64,000 bases of DNA from assembly GCA_946902985.2 (NCBI GenBank), contig OX336389.2, positions 345,376,444 to 345,440,443 on the forward strand. Reading direction: 5' to 3'. The notes beneath the pieces were generated by a model, which did no database searches, had not been told where the DNA came from, and saw nothing but the letters and a program-made list of their open reading frames with translations. This document shows positions 1-9,669 of this stretch, piece after piece. The position numbers were made by a program, and so were the translations under genes. The stretch is from Meconema thalassinum. Lineage: Eukaryota > Arthropoda > Insecta > Orthoptera > Tettigoniidae. Position 1 is the stretch's first letter, and each line of letters begins with the position of its first letter.

Positions 1-939
1 ATGTGCAGACTGCACTCTGTCATTGCTGTGTCCTCCGCTTCGCCCCACGGGGCTCATGCTACAATAAACATAAACGCTGGCACAGCCACGCTCAGCGGCA
101 ATCAAATCTTGAATGGGTAATATTAGTTTTATTATTTTTCTGTTTATTCTTACTAACCAATAATCTTTGTGCAAATAAACACAAAAATGATACTCACGTT
201 TTTTTATTTTATGACCTAAATTTAGTTAACGTTCATTCAAAATATTAATTTCTTCGTAAAGCTTACTCAGTTTCTACAATCTCTTCGCAACTTCAAATTT
301 ATTAGGGTTCTTTGGTATCAAAACCTGCCAAATCCAAATCTTAGTAACAAACCCCGACAAATCCGAATTATTGCTTTATATTTTTCTAAATAAATGTATA
401 ACTATCTAGGGGATCAGCTTCATACTTCATCACTGTTTTTAAAAAGAATTAATTAATTTTTTAGTGAAAGAAGTATTTCCTTTTGGGTATTGGTTCCTTT
501 GTGGCAGTTTTTGCCACTTTGCCAAAAAAGTGAAGGAATGGATTTGGAGGGTTTTGATTCTAGGCACCTCATTTATTGTATTGGTTGTAATTACTGATAT
601 AAATAGACTGCATTTGTGAAGCTTGTTAAAAACAGCAGTCCATCCCCAATTAATTCAATGATTTTTGCAGCATTACTGAAACATGGAACCGGAGCATAAA
701 ATCAGATTCATCACAGTTATATGAATACCCAAACTGTGTAGTATCCATGGCTGTATGTGACATTTCTGGTATTCTACTGTATAAATGTACATGCATGTCA
801 TATACTGTGTGCATATCCAAGGCTGATACAATGTAAATGTTTGCCAAATGGTAGCATAATGAAGTGTCTCAGCTGTTAGGTAGCAAGTTAATCCTGTACA
901 ATTACCCAATGGCCATTTTATCCCTGACCCCTTGTGGTG
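1..939. other. No gene seen
   Basis: A+T-rich sequence with only short random open frames. I see no recognisable protein motif, terminal inverted repeat or RNA gene here. Confidence 0.5.
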
Positions 940-1150
940 TAGCAACTAGTGTTCTTGGTTGTCATCCCCGAGGTCTGGGTTCGACAATTTAATTCTGGTC
1001 TGAGGGCTAGAACGAGGTACACTCAGCCTCGTGAGGCAAAACTGGGAGGAGGTGGGTTTAATTCCCACCTCAGTCATCATGGAAGTGGATTTCTGTGGTT
1101 TCCCCCCTTCTACTCCGATGGTTCCTAACTTAAGGCCATGACCATGATGT
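940..1150 (+). repeat. SINE-like repeat, copy 1
   Basis: The stretch carries degenerate tRNA-like box B text (GGGTTCGACAATTT), then the SINE-body phrases GTACACTCAGCCTCGTGAGG and GGTTTAATTCCCACC. The same body occurs in the opposite orientation at 1335-1570, about 200 bp away. The boundaries are approximate because both copies are decayed. Confidence 0.6.
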
Positions 1151-1334
1151 TGCAAAGCCCTAAAATCGGTCAACTACAACAACCTTTCATTTAATTCGTC
1201 TAATTTTTTGTTTTCATTCTAGGGGTTTGGCATATTGATCATTTCAGCCCCATGTAACTTACTTGGGTGTATGTGCACATATTCATGTTACTTTGTAATT
1301 GTGGTGTCTGTAGTAGTATGTGTATTTATAATTG

Positions 1335-1570
1335 AGCTGAGGATTAGGAATAAGGCAGTCGTTAAGAACCATTTGCCTGGAGTAGAAATGGTGAACAAAA
1401 ATCCACTTCTAGGATTGCTGAATTGGGAATTGAACCCAATTATTCTCAGTTTTTGCCTCACGTGGCTGAGTGTACCCCGTTGCTGCCCTCAGACCTCAAT
1501 TAAATTTCTTGCCAAGGCTGGGAATAGGATCCGGACCTCCAGGGTGGCAGCCAAGAATGTTTCGACCTTT
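1335..1570 (-). repeat. SINE-like repeat, copy 2 (inverted relative to copy 1)
   Basis: Read on the minus strand it repeats the order of phrases in copy 1: GTCTGAGGGC, GGGGTACACTCAGCC, GTGAGGCAAA, then GGTTCAATTCCCAATTC and AGAAGTGGATTT. The two copies face each other and could form a long hairpin in RNA. Confidence 0.6.
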
Positions 1571-1587
1571 TATCGGGTCTTCTTCAG
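1559..1587 (-). other. Hammerhead-like hairpin motif
   Basis: On the minus strand CTGAAGA is followed by a hairpin with a GACC/GGTC stem and then GAAAC. This fits the CUGANGA...GAAA core layout of hammerhead ribozymes, with one extra A before the stem. Stems I and III were not verified, so catalytic ability is unknown. Related hairpins occur at 1723, 17560, 19804 and 20239. Confidence 0.35.
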
Positions 1588-1722
1588 CTGAGTATGTTGG
1601 GTCTGTTAATGGGATGAAAAAACAAATTCATCATTTTGATCACATCGACTCATGCGTTTTCATCCCCATTATCTATTTTGATACTCATTAAGACAAGTAT
1701 GTCTAAGGCGAAACATATTCAG

Positions 1723-1748
1723 CTGAAGAGCCAATAAAGTGTCGAAAC
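1723..1748 (+). other. Hammerhead-like hairpin motif
   Basis: CTGAAGA and GAAAC are separated by a 14-base segment with a poor internal stem. The motif points away from the similar minus-strand motif at 1559-1587, so the pair flanks about 135 bp. It is probably a degenerate copy of the same repeat family. Confidence 0.3.
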
Positions 1749-2043
1749 AAGTGCTGATTAAATAATGTATTAAAAGGTGGAAAGCAATTGTTAAGTTTCT
1801 TTTGAAATTAATTAAATTATTGCGAGTCAATATGGAACGGTTACCGATAAAGGTGACCAAGCCCATTTCTAGTTACCATTGAACTTAGGATTCTCATATT
1901 CTGCTTCATTGCCCTAGAATGGTTAAAGTAGGATGGATACTAGGGAAATGAATATCCCATTTTTGTGTAACAATTCCTATCTCTCATATACAGGGTGTAT
2001 CATATATAATAGCGCAAATTGAAACGGCTGTAAATACCCAATA

Positions 2044-2751
2044 CAGTAGAGCGTCGTTTATCCGGACTAATTGGGACTGAAAGTGCTCCGGATAACGATT
2101 TTTTCAGATAGTCAAACGTGCGTTATTTCATAGGAAAAAATATGCACAGTACATTATGGTAATAACCACCAAGCTTCTCATTTAGCTGTAACGCTTTCTC
2201 ACATAACAAAGGTCCAGAAATGGGATCTCCCATACTTCTTGTCTGAATAAAACATAAGTACACCGCTTTTTCCAATTTTTATCCCTAGCTGATACAAAGG
2301 TTCTACTCTTTTTAGACCCTTCTTCACTACCTAACTTCGATGCATATTTCAGATTTTCACCTTTCCTTTCTTCAAATCACGAATTGTGGATTTTCCGTCA
2401 CTAAGTTTTCATTAGACACTGCACACTCTCACCTTTATCCAGTTTATTAACGATCTCCACCTTCTTCTCAATGGATAAAACATAGCCATTTTGTTTTTCT
2501 TTTTTTTTTTTGTCACTCGTAGAAGCCATTTTCACAACGTAATACAGCACAGTACAGTACAGTACACACAATCACATACTATAACACATTGAAACAATAA
2601 GAGTAAACAAACGGAAGGAGACAACAGAGACAACAATTGAAAACGAGAACTTACTCACTACTGTACTAAGCGCGTGCTGGTCCATCTTTTTTGCTCGTCC
2701 GGATAATTGACGTTCTGGTTATTTGACGTCCGGATAAACGACGTTCTACTG
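2044..2751 (-). mobile_element. Tigger/pogo-derived nonautonomous element
   Basis: The ends are inverted repeats: CAGTAGAGCGTCGTTTATCC on the left, and on the right the complement of CAGTAGAACGTCGTTTATCC. Each end is flanked by TA (2042-2043 and 2752-2753), the target duplication of this superfamily. The 708-bp body on the minus strand (about 2500-2330) still translates to pieces resembling the N-terminal CENP-B/pogo helix-turn-helix (SIEKKVEIVNKLDKGES, then an out-of-frame GKSTIRDLKK-like piece). The catalytic domain is gone, so this is an internally deleted copy. Confidence 0.8.
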
Positions 2752-3177
2752 TACTAGAAGCAAAAAAGTCTTAATGGATTCGCAAACAAGTAAAAATGAG
2801 AGGTTACCAGCCACCACTGATTTGATTGTGTGTAAATGTCATCGTAGTTAGAGGAAGTGTTCAATGTGTTGTCCTTGTACGCCATTGAGTTGGTGTGATA
2901 AAATGTACAACCCAATAAGACTATCACCTAGTACCCTGACCTCACATTCAATACGAAACGTTGCTGATGTGGTGATTCATGCACAGCATGTCGGTTTCAG
3001 CCTCAATGACGCCACAGGTGAGAGTACCACTCATGTTAGTTGTTTGTGGAGCGTCAGTTGTGTTGTGTACTTGTGTATGTAGATAGAAACGGTCCGCGGT
3101 GTGGTTTTGGTTTCCGCAACTGAATATTTGCAAGACATGGAGTTGTAATAAAACCGTTGTGTTGTAATGTAAGCAAA

Positions 3178-3528
3178 ATGGAACAGTATAGTAACCAGGC
3201 GTATGCTGATATGCATTTCATGTGTGGTAGGGCTAATGGCAATGCTCGGGAGGCTGCACACTTCTACCAAGAAGCATACGCTGCTCAAAGGCACCACAAG
3301 AGTAGAACGTTTACAAGGATGCATCAATGCCTCGGAGAAAATTTGGGCTTTGCACATGCTTCGGGTGCACGAATTACACCTGTGGTGGAAGATATGGTGC
3401 TGGAAACAGTAGACCGCTCACCAAGAATCTCTACAAGGAGAAATTTCTGGAATAAGCCCCAGTTCTGTTTGGTCAATGTGTTTGCTAATGTGCCTGCCGC
3501 CTGTGAGCAGGCGATTAAATCGTCATAG
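3178..3528 (+). pseudogene. DUF4817-type helix-turn-helix transposase N-terminus, truncated
   Basis: The reading frame begins MEQYSNQAYADMHFM, the start typical of the DUF4817 helix-turn-helix proteins common in insect transposons. I chose the ATG at 3178 because family members start MEQYS; the frame is open seven codons further upstream. About 85 residues follow the family pattern (FYQEAY, HHKSRTF, then TPVVEDMVLETVDRSPRIST). After STRRN the sequence departs from the family and stops at residue 116, before any DDE catalytic domain. It would have bound transposon ends as part of a transposase. The gene is broken by truncation or decay. No partner ORF follows. Confidence 0.6.
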
Positions 3529-5237
3529 AATGTTAAGAAATTATTGTGAATGCTGGGATAGACATAAATTCCTCTACTTTCACATTACTGAGGCCACTGT
3601 AATCAATTAGTGTTTCATGTATTAATTTTTGTCTGTCTTTAATTGGAATATAGTACGTGATATCTCACCATTTTCAATTCTCTTACTTGCTTGTAATGTT
3701 TGTATCGTTATCACGACCCGTTTCTGCTTGGTTGACATGACGCACAATAAAAACACTTCACTTAAATGTTCAATCTCCACCGCATGAACAGATACTGTAC
3801 TAGTACATGACCAATGTGAGCAAAGTGTAGGCGTAGGGGCAGTCAAGGTCAGACTCCACGCATTTCGTTACTCATCCCCTTTGTCTACAAGGGTTCGTGG
3901 GTGATGTCCTGATGTTGGAGACTTTCCTCATTTGCTTTCTATTTCATACAAAGGAATTTTGTTTGCTTGACAAACTATGTTTCTTTAATTCTTTTTTGTA
4001 ATTTAACCAGAATTTTCGTGTTATGGATAACAGAGGTTCTACTGTATGTACTTACTTAATAGTTCTCTATCACCATACAAAATATCAGTTTGATTCCTGT
4101 AATGGTTTCGGAGAAACAGTAAGGAGAACCGGTGAAATATTTCATATGACAATAGAAATTGCCAGGAGATGAAGATTATAATGGTGGTTCATTATACAAA
4201 TTTTCATTTTGATCACTTGATTAGGACACAAGAAATAAAAACATGATTTCAAAAGTTTGCACAGTCACTATTTTGAATTTCTCATTAAATTTGAATTAAA
4301 ACAGGTGCCAGTATATTAAACCCTGTATAAAGATTTACTGTGCCAACTTTCATTCTGCTCAGATTATTAAATCCCAGGAAAAATCCATTTAAATATTTTA
4401 ACTTTGCTTGGCTGCCATGTTCATTTTGTGCTTATCAGGTTTTTGAAAAAGACATAGGTAAACTTATCTTAATATCCTCTATCAACTTACAAAAATTCAA
4501 GTTGATAATTGTAACAATTTCAGAGATATTGAATGCTGGTGAAATATTTTGTGCAGCCGTCATGTTGGATTGGTGAAACGTATTGAAATTTTGAAGGTCA
4601 GACGAGGTAGTTGTAAATTACTGTAGCTATTTAGATTATACTAGAGGGGTACACACAAACATGGACAAAAGGTGATCTCATAAGCCTATAATTCATATGA
4701 TGAAAATAGTCTAATAACACTCTGTAACTGTGAACTACTAGACAACTCGAGAGTATTATCCATAGTTCGGCAGTCGATTAAACCACGACATAAAAACTGT
4801 ATATGTTAGAAAAAATCGATAGCATAATTCAACTTGGCATCAAAGAGACATTCAGAAACACCCATTTTCACCAAAATCTAAAAATAATGTCAACCTGTGT
4901 TATTGTTGTTCAACACAAACTTTCTTGCATGTGTAATTGTTTGAAAGGGTGTAGAGATAAACAAATTATTTGTGTTGTAAAAGTTTAAACATTATGTCAA
5001 TTAAAAAATAAAGAGACCAGAGGAATTAACTTTTTTTTGACAAAATAATGATGGACAGTACTATATGTATACTCATTCTCTGCTGCTTGCAAACTGTGGA
5101 TCACATGCTTGTGCCGAAATTCAGTTGGTGCTAAACTTTCTTTTTTGAGTGGTGTATGTAATCGGTTGCAATAAAGCATTGGTGTATCTGAGAAGAAATT
5201 TAATCTCGCTGTATTTCATTCCATGCTTTTTATCTAT
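3529..5237 (+). other. No gene seen; probable intron of the PI3K gene
   Basis: A+T-rich, with many stops in all frames. A splice acceptor closes the stretch at 5238-5239, so on the plus strand it is likely the 3' part of the last intron of the PI3-kinase gene. I searched by eye for an upstream kinase exon between 1 and 5237 and found none. Confidence 0.45.
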
Positions 5238-5239
5238 AG

Positions 5240-5368
5240 GTGCTTGAATTGTCCGAGGCCGAAGCCCTCTCGCACTTCCGCTCCAAGTTCGATGAAGCTC
5301 TTTGCAACTCGTGGAAGACATCGCTCAACTGGGCATCGCATAACATGTCCAAAAACAACAAGCAGTAG
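5240..5368 (+). CDS. Pi3K92E (PIK3CB-like): Class I PI3-kinase catalytic subunit, last coding exon
   Basis: A pyrimidine-rich tract ending TTTTTATCTATAG (AG at 5238-5239) is followed by 42 codons and TAG at 5366-5368. The peptide contains [17 protein letters not shown] and then [12 protein letters not shown], ending KNNKQ. This is the pattern of the extreme C-terminus of class I PI3-kinase p110 subunits (EEEAL..F..KF.EAL..SW.T..NW..H...K), nearest to the beta/delta forms. The enzyme phosphorylates PtdIns(4,5)P2 at the plasma membrane in insulin/growth-factor signalling; this tail contributes the terminal helix of the kinase lobe. The exon starts in phase 0. Its G+C content and codon regularity stand out from the surroundings. 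Upstream exons lie outside the window. The assignment rests on remembered family pattern, not a search; it could be a retained exon of a duplicated copy. Confidence 0.75.
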   Translation: MLELSEAEALSHFRSKFDEALCNSWKTSLNWASHNMSKNNKQ

Positions 5369-5382
5369 ATTCCTCTAAGGTA

Positions 5383-5388
5383 AATAAA
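5383..5388 (+). promoter_or_regulatory. Polyadenylation signal AATAAA
   Basis: AATAAA lies 15 bases after the PI3-kinase stop codon. It would give a very short 3' UTR ending just before the LINE tail at 5421. Other signals further down cannot be excluded. Confidence 0.4.
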
Positions 5389-5420
5389 CTGATTTACATT
5401 CCAAGTTGCAGTTTGTTCGT

Positions 5421-5445
5421 TATCATCATCATCATCATCATCATC
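5421..5445 (-). repeat. (ATG)n microsatellite, 3' tail of LINE A
   Basis: A pure ATC run on the plus strand reads (ATG)n on the minus strand, directly after the end of the LINE coding sequence. Trinucleotide tails of this kind mark the 3' end of several LINEs and SINEs in this window. Confidence 0.75.
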
Positions 5446-6328
5446 AAATACCAGCTCCAGTCGCCCGGGTGCTGTTAACGAGTCCTCGTCACCTTTTCCT
5501 GTATATGAATAGTTGGTCTTCATGAGTCCTTCTCCAGTCTAGTCCTTTGTCTTCAAGATCATCCTTGATTTGGTCCAACTATTTCTTCTTTGGTCTTCCT
5601 ACTGGTCTTTTTCTTGGGATAATCTTGTTGAAGTAAGCTTTTAGTGTCCTCTCGTTTCCCATTTTTTGAAGATGCCCATACCATCCTAATCGTTGCTTCT
5701 CCTCTTCTGGACACGGTGCATGTTTCTACTGGGATGTAATATGTCTTAAACTTCCTGGGCACTTAATTATCCCACAGTAGTGTTCTAACTTGTGCATAAA
5801 AGGTGGCTGCATTACTACTGTAGTTCTATTTGTTACTTCACTGTTGCTGTTATCCTTATTCAGTGTGCTACCAAGATATTTAAATTGATCAACAATTTGT
5901 AGATGCTGATTATTCCAGTAATTGGTTGCATTAGACAGTCCTGTTGTCACCACTGCTGGCTTACTTTGACTTACTTTCAACCCATATTCCTTGAACAGCT
6001 TGTCCCATGCATCCATTTTTGCTTGTACCTCTCTGGCACTTTCTCCCAAATCATGACGTCATCTGCAAAGACAAGGGCATTTGTTTCATTACCATTTTCT
6101 TCTTTTATCCTCTTCAGGATTATGTCCATCACTGTGATGAATAGTAATGGAGACAGTGAACTTCCTTGTTGGACATCTTGTTTTGTTGTGACCCATCATC
6201 ATCATCATCATTACCTATTCTTACAGATGCCCTTGTGTTTTCATACAGCATTTTGATCTTGTTTATCAAGCCTTTTGGGACATTGTGCATTTCTAAACAT
6301 TCCCAAATTTTTGATCTTGCAATGCTAT
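5446..6328 (-). pseudogene. LINE A reverse transcriptase, C-terminal half
   Basis: Minus-strand frames read, in order, SIARSKIWECLE, then LINKIKMLYENTRASVRIG, then the piece KLFKEYGLKVSQSKP leading to LQIVDQFKYLGSTL, and finally a tail with RRKQR-like and RPKKK-like motifs. These are the fingers, thumb and post-thumb regions of a non-LTR retrotransposon reverse transcriptase. The frames are broken by stops and by a GATGAT expansion (DDDDD) at about 6200. The N-terminal half of the same gene continues at 13765 beyond the Gypsy insertion. The clade was not resolved. The element copied its RNA at a nicked chromosomal target. This copy is dead. Confidence 0.75.
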
Positions 6329-7692
6329 TGTAACGTGTTTTTCGAGGGGTTTTATGCAACTGGCATAAGTCAGTAGGAAGCCATTCTATATTTATTTACG
6401 CGGCAAATTGTTCAGCCAAGAGAATTTTTCATGTTAATTTATTATTATTATTATTAATTTATTATAATTATTATTTAGATATTTTCGGAGCATTTTATAA
6501 AAATTATTAGCATTCAGATAGGTTTTCTAAGTCATAGAAAATGCTATCATGCAAATTATTACGAACGACGATATCATAGAAAATTATTTGACTACGGAAT
6601 TTTACGGAGTTTTGTCAGTTAGGGTATTTGAGAGACATGACTCACTGGGAATTCGAATACAAGCTGATTCCTGTCGAGAAGCATGACGCAATCTTGGGTC
6701 GCATCGTCCAGGAAAGGCGAATTGTTGGAACGGAACCCTCCCGCCGAGTGTAATGACCCAGAGAAGGGGAGTATAGCGAGTGGGGTACAGCCAATCAGCG
6801 GAGACAACGTAAGCTAGGAGTCGGCTGAAGAGTGGGGAGCCGGCGTGTGCATATATCGTTCGACGCGCCGTGAAACGAGGACTATCTGTGAAATACTTGA
6901 GGAGTATGGATGCGTGTGCGAGTCGCTCCGATGTTCAGTGGAGTTAGGGACAATCTGTGTAGAACTTGCAGAGTACGGTCGCAAGTGCGTGTCGCTCCGA
7001 TGTTCAGTGGAGTTAGCGACGAACTTTTGTAAAACTTGGTTGTACGAGTGTTTGGGTCCGAGGTACGGACCATAGAATTATCTAATCTACCAGTATATCA
7101 TCAACTTCCGACGGAGATGACGACGTCCAGGAGACTGTGGGAAGCTCACAACATCATCAAGAACGAGGGAAAATGCTTTGGCAATTTCCAGTGGTAAGCG
7201 CCAATGACGCAGAAATACGCAATCTCTCATTTTCTTTGTTTTACATTTCATATTTCAGTAACTTCATAGCTTGGAAATAAGAGTAAAATCAATTTATCAG
7301 ACTCCGTTTTCACGTAATTTTCTATCGGTAATATTCAAATCACAACGCTCCAATTTAAATTTTATACTTATTATTATTATTAATTTTGCTATACTTGTTT
7401 TATATAATAAATTCATTTCTTTTACAATGCAATCTTTGCTTTCAGTAGGTAGCATTAGATATAGACCAATTCCTTCTCCTGATACAATTGTTTGTTGGGT
7501 TAATGATCAAATCATACCACGATCTGAGTGAATAGAGTCTTGAATGTGTTCTGCCAGAGCTAGACGTTGTTAAATACAAATTTAGATTTCAACATTGCAT
7601 TGAGGTCTTGGCGCCCATTAAAACAACATAGCTTAGGCAAAGGTAAACAGTTACATTTCTCACCCAACAGTAGGGGCAGCCAAAACGTTTCA
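6329..7692 (+). repeat. 5' LTR of the Gypsy element
   Basis: It runs from TGTAACGTG to TTTCA and is nearly identical to 12403-13764. A TATA-like CATATATCG lies at about 6850 and an AATAAA at 7406-7411. Between them is a 69-bp tandem repeat whose best-conserved part, 26 bases, recurs at 6922-6947 and 6991-7016. Confidence 0.95.
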
Positions 7693-7694
7693 TT

Positions 7695-7712
7695 TGGCGC
7701 CCAACGTGGGGC
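7695..7712 (+). promoter_or_regulatory. tRNA primer binding site
   Basis: TGGCGCCCAACGTGGGGC begins two bases after the LTR end. The core TGGCGCCC is the type that pairs with the 3' end of tRNA-Lys or a similar tRNA to prime minus-strand DNA synthesis. The tRNA identity is inferred. Confidence 0.85.
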
Positions 7713-7803
7713 TGAAAACCTGATAACATTTGTGGAAGGAGAAGGGTATATATTTCTGTGCCTGTATTTTGGGGGTTATTTGTCTGTATCAGTGTATATC
7801 ATT

Positions 7804-9669
7804 ATGGGGGATGAGAAAGAAAGACAGATGAGGTTACGTAGTGGTCATCAACGGGAGAGTGATGGTACGAGCAGTATGTCGAGTGATGGTAGTACCGGGG
7901 TAGCGGAGGTAAATCCCGATACTGAAACAGGGAGTGTGGGCGGCCAACCAGAATTAAAAACTTTACTTCTCGAGTTCATGTATCAGAACAAAGTTAGTAG
8001 TGATGCCTTAAATGCAAAATTAGAACAGAATAATGCAAAATTAGAACAAAACAGTAGGGAAAATAAAGAAAGTACAGACGCTTTAAACGCAAAACTGGAA
8101 CAAAACAACGCTAAATTAGAACAAAACAGTAGGGAAAATAGAGAGAGTAATGAAACTTTAAACGCCAGATTAGAACAAAACAGTAAGGAAAATAGAGAGA
8201 GTACTGAAACTTTAAATGCTAAATTAGAACAAAACAGTAGGGAAATGAGTGACAAATTCGAACTGATTAGAGGTGAGATCAGGGGGGTGAAGGAAGAAAA
8301 GGCTAAAGAGATTATTGCAGATGTAGACAGAAAATTAGGAAAAGTACAGGAGGAGTTGGAAATTAGAATCAGTACACAGGCTGAAAATTTAAAAGAACTA
8401 GTGCAACTGGAAACACAGCAGGTCAAAAAGCAATTGGGGGGAGAAATTGACAAAATTCAGGTAGCTACTAAAGAGGTTAAGGAACAGCTGGGGGGTAGAA
8501 TTGAGAAAGTCCACTCACAAATAGTTGCAGAAGTAAATGATTTAAGAGAGAGTAATAGAGAGAGCATTAGCAAGATTGAGGAGAAACAAGCAAAGCTATA
8601 TGATAAAGTAGAAGAATCAGAAGGAAACATTAAATTAACAGTAAACAGTATTGAGAGGAAGGCTGAGGAGAAAATCGCAGAATTAGAATTAAAATTAAAA
8701 GCTAGGATCAGGCAAGAAAATAGTCAGAATAGGCCAGTTTTTGTGAATAGCACACACAGGGAGGTAGAACTGGGTAAGTTCAGCAATCGACAGGGGTGCC
8801 CTATGGAGTTCATGAACACTATAGAAAATAAATTCGGGGAGAGGTTGGAAAATGGTAGTATTGAGTGGTGCCAGGTAGTTGAAATTTTAGAACAAGTGTT
8901 TGTGGGGGAAACGAGGAATTGGTTTGCTGTCTACAGAGACAAGTTTACAGATATGAATGATTTTAAAATGAAATTCTGTGAAAAGTTCTGGAATGAGGTT
9001 ATTCAGTCGCAGCATCGTGAGGGAGTAGTGTGTGGTAAATATAACCCTAAAGGAAGCTCCACCATGACCGAATACTTTTTAGGGCAGGTATTAGTGTGTA
9101 AATATCTGGATGGCTTGAAGGAGGAAAGTGATGTGGTAAGGTTGCTACTTAGGCACTTTCCCTATAGGATCAAGGAGGCTGCTTGTATCCAGAATGTAAA
9201 GACTATATCACAAGTAGAAAATTTGTTAAGCACATTTGATGCACTAGGGAGAGGGGGTTATGAGGACAATTTCAATCGGAACCAGGGTAATAATAATAAT
9301 AGACCTAATGAAGCCAGGCATCAGGAAGTTCAAGGGAACGGTGGCGAAGGGGCCAATGCTCAAAATAGAAATAATAATAATCAGCTAAATCAGAACAGAG
9401 GAAATGGCTATGGTAATCAGTATCAAGGGAGGAACAATGATTACAGGGGAAATCAAGGGAGAAACAATGATTTCAGGGGAAATCAAGGGAGAAATTATAA
9501 TGACAATAATTACAACCAGAATAGGGGTCAAGGAAGAGGACAGCCTAGTGGTAGTAATATACAGCCAAACAATGACAACACAACTCAGAACAACCAGACC
9601 AGTGCAGTAGTAACTAGTACTACGGCCAGCTGTAGCGGTTCTTTAAACGCGAACCAGGCTGCGAAGTAA
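7804..9669 (+). CDS. gag: Gypsy gag polyprotein
   Basis: An intact frame of 621 residues starts MGDEKERQMRLRSG. The frame is open upstream into the LTR, but 7804 is the first ATG after the primer binding site in a typical gag position. Residues about 60-150 are built of near-identical Asn/Glu repeats (NAKLEQN, SRENRES), followed by a long predicted coiled coil to about residue 310. A helical capsid-like part follows (WCQVVEILEQVFVGETRNWF, then FRRHFP-like RLLLRHFPYRIKEA). The tail from about residue 500 is Asn/Gly/Arg-rich with repeated NQGRNND. There is no CCHC zinc knuckle, so the basic RG-rich tail probably binds RNA instead. Gag forms the intracellular particle. A slippery site lies 19 bases before the stop. 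It is the only intact gene of this element. Confidence 0.85.
   Translation: MGDEKERQMRLRSGHQRESDGTSSMSSDGSTGVAEVNPDTETGSVGGQPELKTLLLEFMYQNKVSSDALNAKLEQNNAKLEQNSRENKESTDALNAKLEQNNAKLEQNSRENRESNETLNARLEQNSKENRESTETLNAKLEQNSREMSDKFELIRGEIRGVKEEKAKEIIADVDRKLGKVQEELEIRISTQAENLKELVQLETQQVKKQLGGEIDKIQVATKEVKEQLGGRIEKVHSQIVAEVNDLRESNRESISKIEEKQAKLYDKVEESEGNIKLTVNSIERKAEEKIAELELKLKARIRQENSQNRPVFVNSTHREVELGKFSNRQGCPMEFMNTIENKFGERLENGSIEWCQVVEILEQVFVGETRNWFAVYRDKFTDMNDFKMKFCEKFWNEVIQSQHREGVVCGKYNPKGSSTMTEYFLGQVLVCKYLDGLKEESDVVRLLLRHFPYRIKEAACIQNVKTISQVENLLSTFDALGRGGYEDNFNRNQGNNNNRPNEARHQEVQGNGGEGANAQNRNNNNQLNQNRGNGYGNQYQGRNNDYRGNQGRNNDFRGNQGRNYNDNNYNQNRGQGRGQPSGSNIQPNNDNTTQNNQTSAVVTSTTASCSGSLNANQAAK
9642..9648 (+). 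promoter_or_regulatory. -1 ribosomal frameshift site (T TTA AAC)
   Basis: The heptamer TTTAAAC sits in gag phase as T-TTA-AAC, the canonical -1 slippery pattern. The -1 frame is open from here straight into pol, and the gag stop follows at 9667. Downstream, GCTGC (9658-9662) can pair with GTAGC (9687-9691), a possible stimulatory stem. Phase and frame are seen directly; slippage is inferred from how such sites work. Confidence 0.7.

Larger units (their letters stand above)
1991..4325 (+). mobile_element. Possible DUF4817-type (IS630/Tc1-mariner-like) transposon relic
   Basis: The left end reads TA-CAGGGTGTATCATATATAA and the right end TTAAACCCTG-TA. This is only a six-base inverted match, but the TA flanks and the enclosed helix-turn-helix ORF at 3178 fit a Tc1-mariner-type element. 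The second half (3530-4325) shows no DDE domain, so the element is defective if the ends are right. A Tigger-derived MITE sits inside the left part. Confidence 0.35.

Noticed and set aside
7271..7531. 86-residue ORF present in both LTRs
   Set aside because: It lies in the A+T-rich end of the LTR and its duplication only reflects the two LTRs. No motif supports a protein.
7983..8453. 156-residue minus-strand ORF rich in Ser, Phe, Leu
   Set aside because: It is the antisense of the repetitive coiled-coil part of Gypsy gag.
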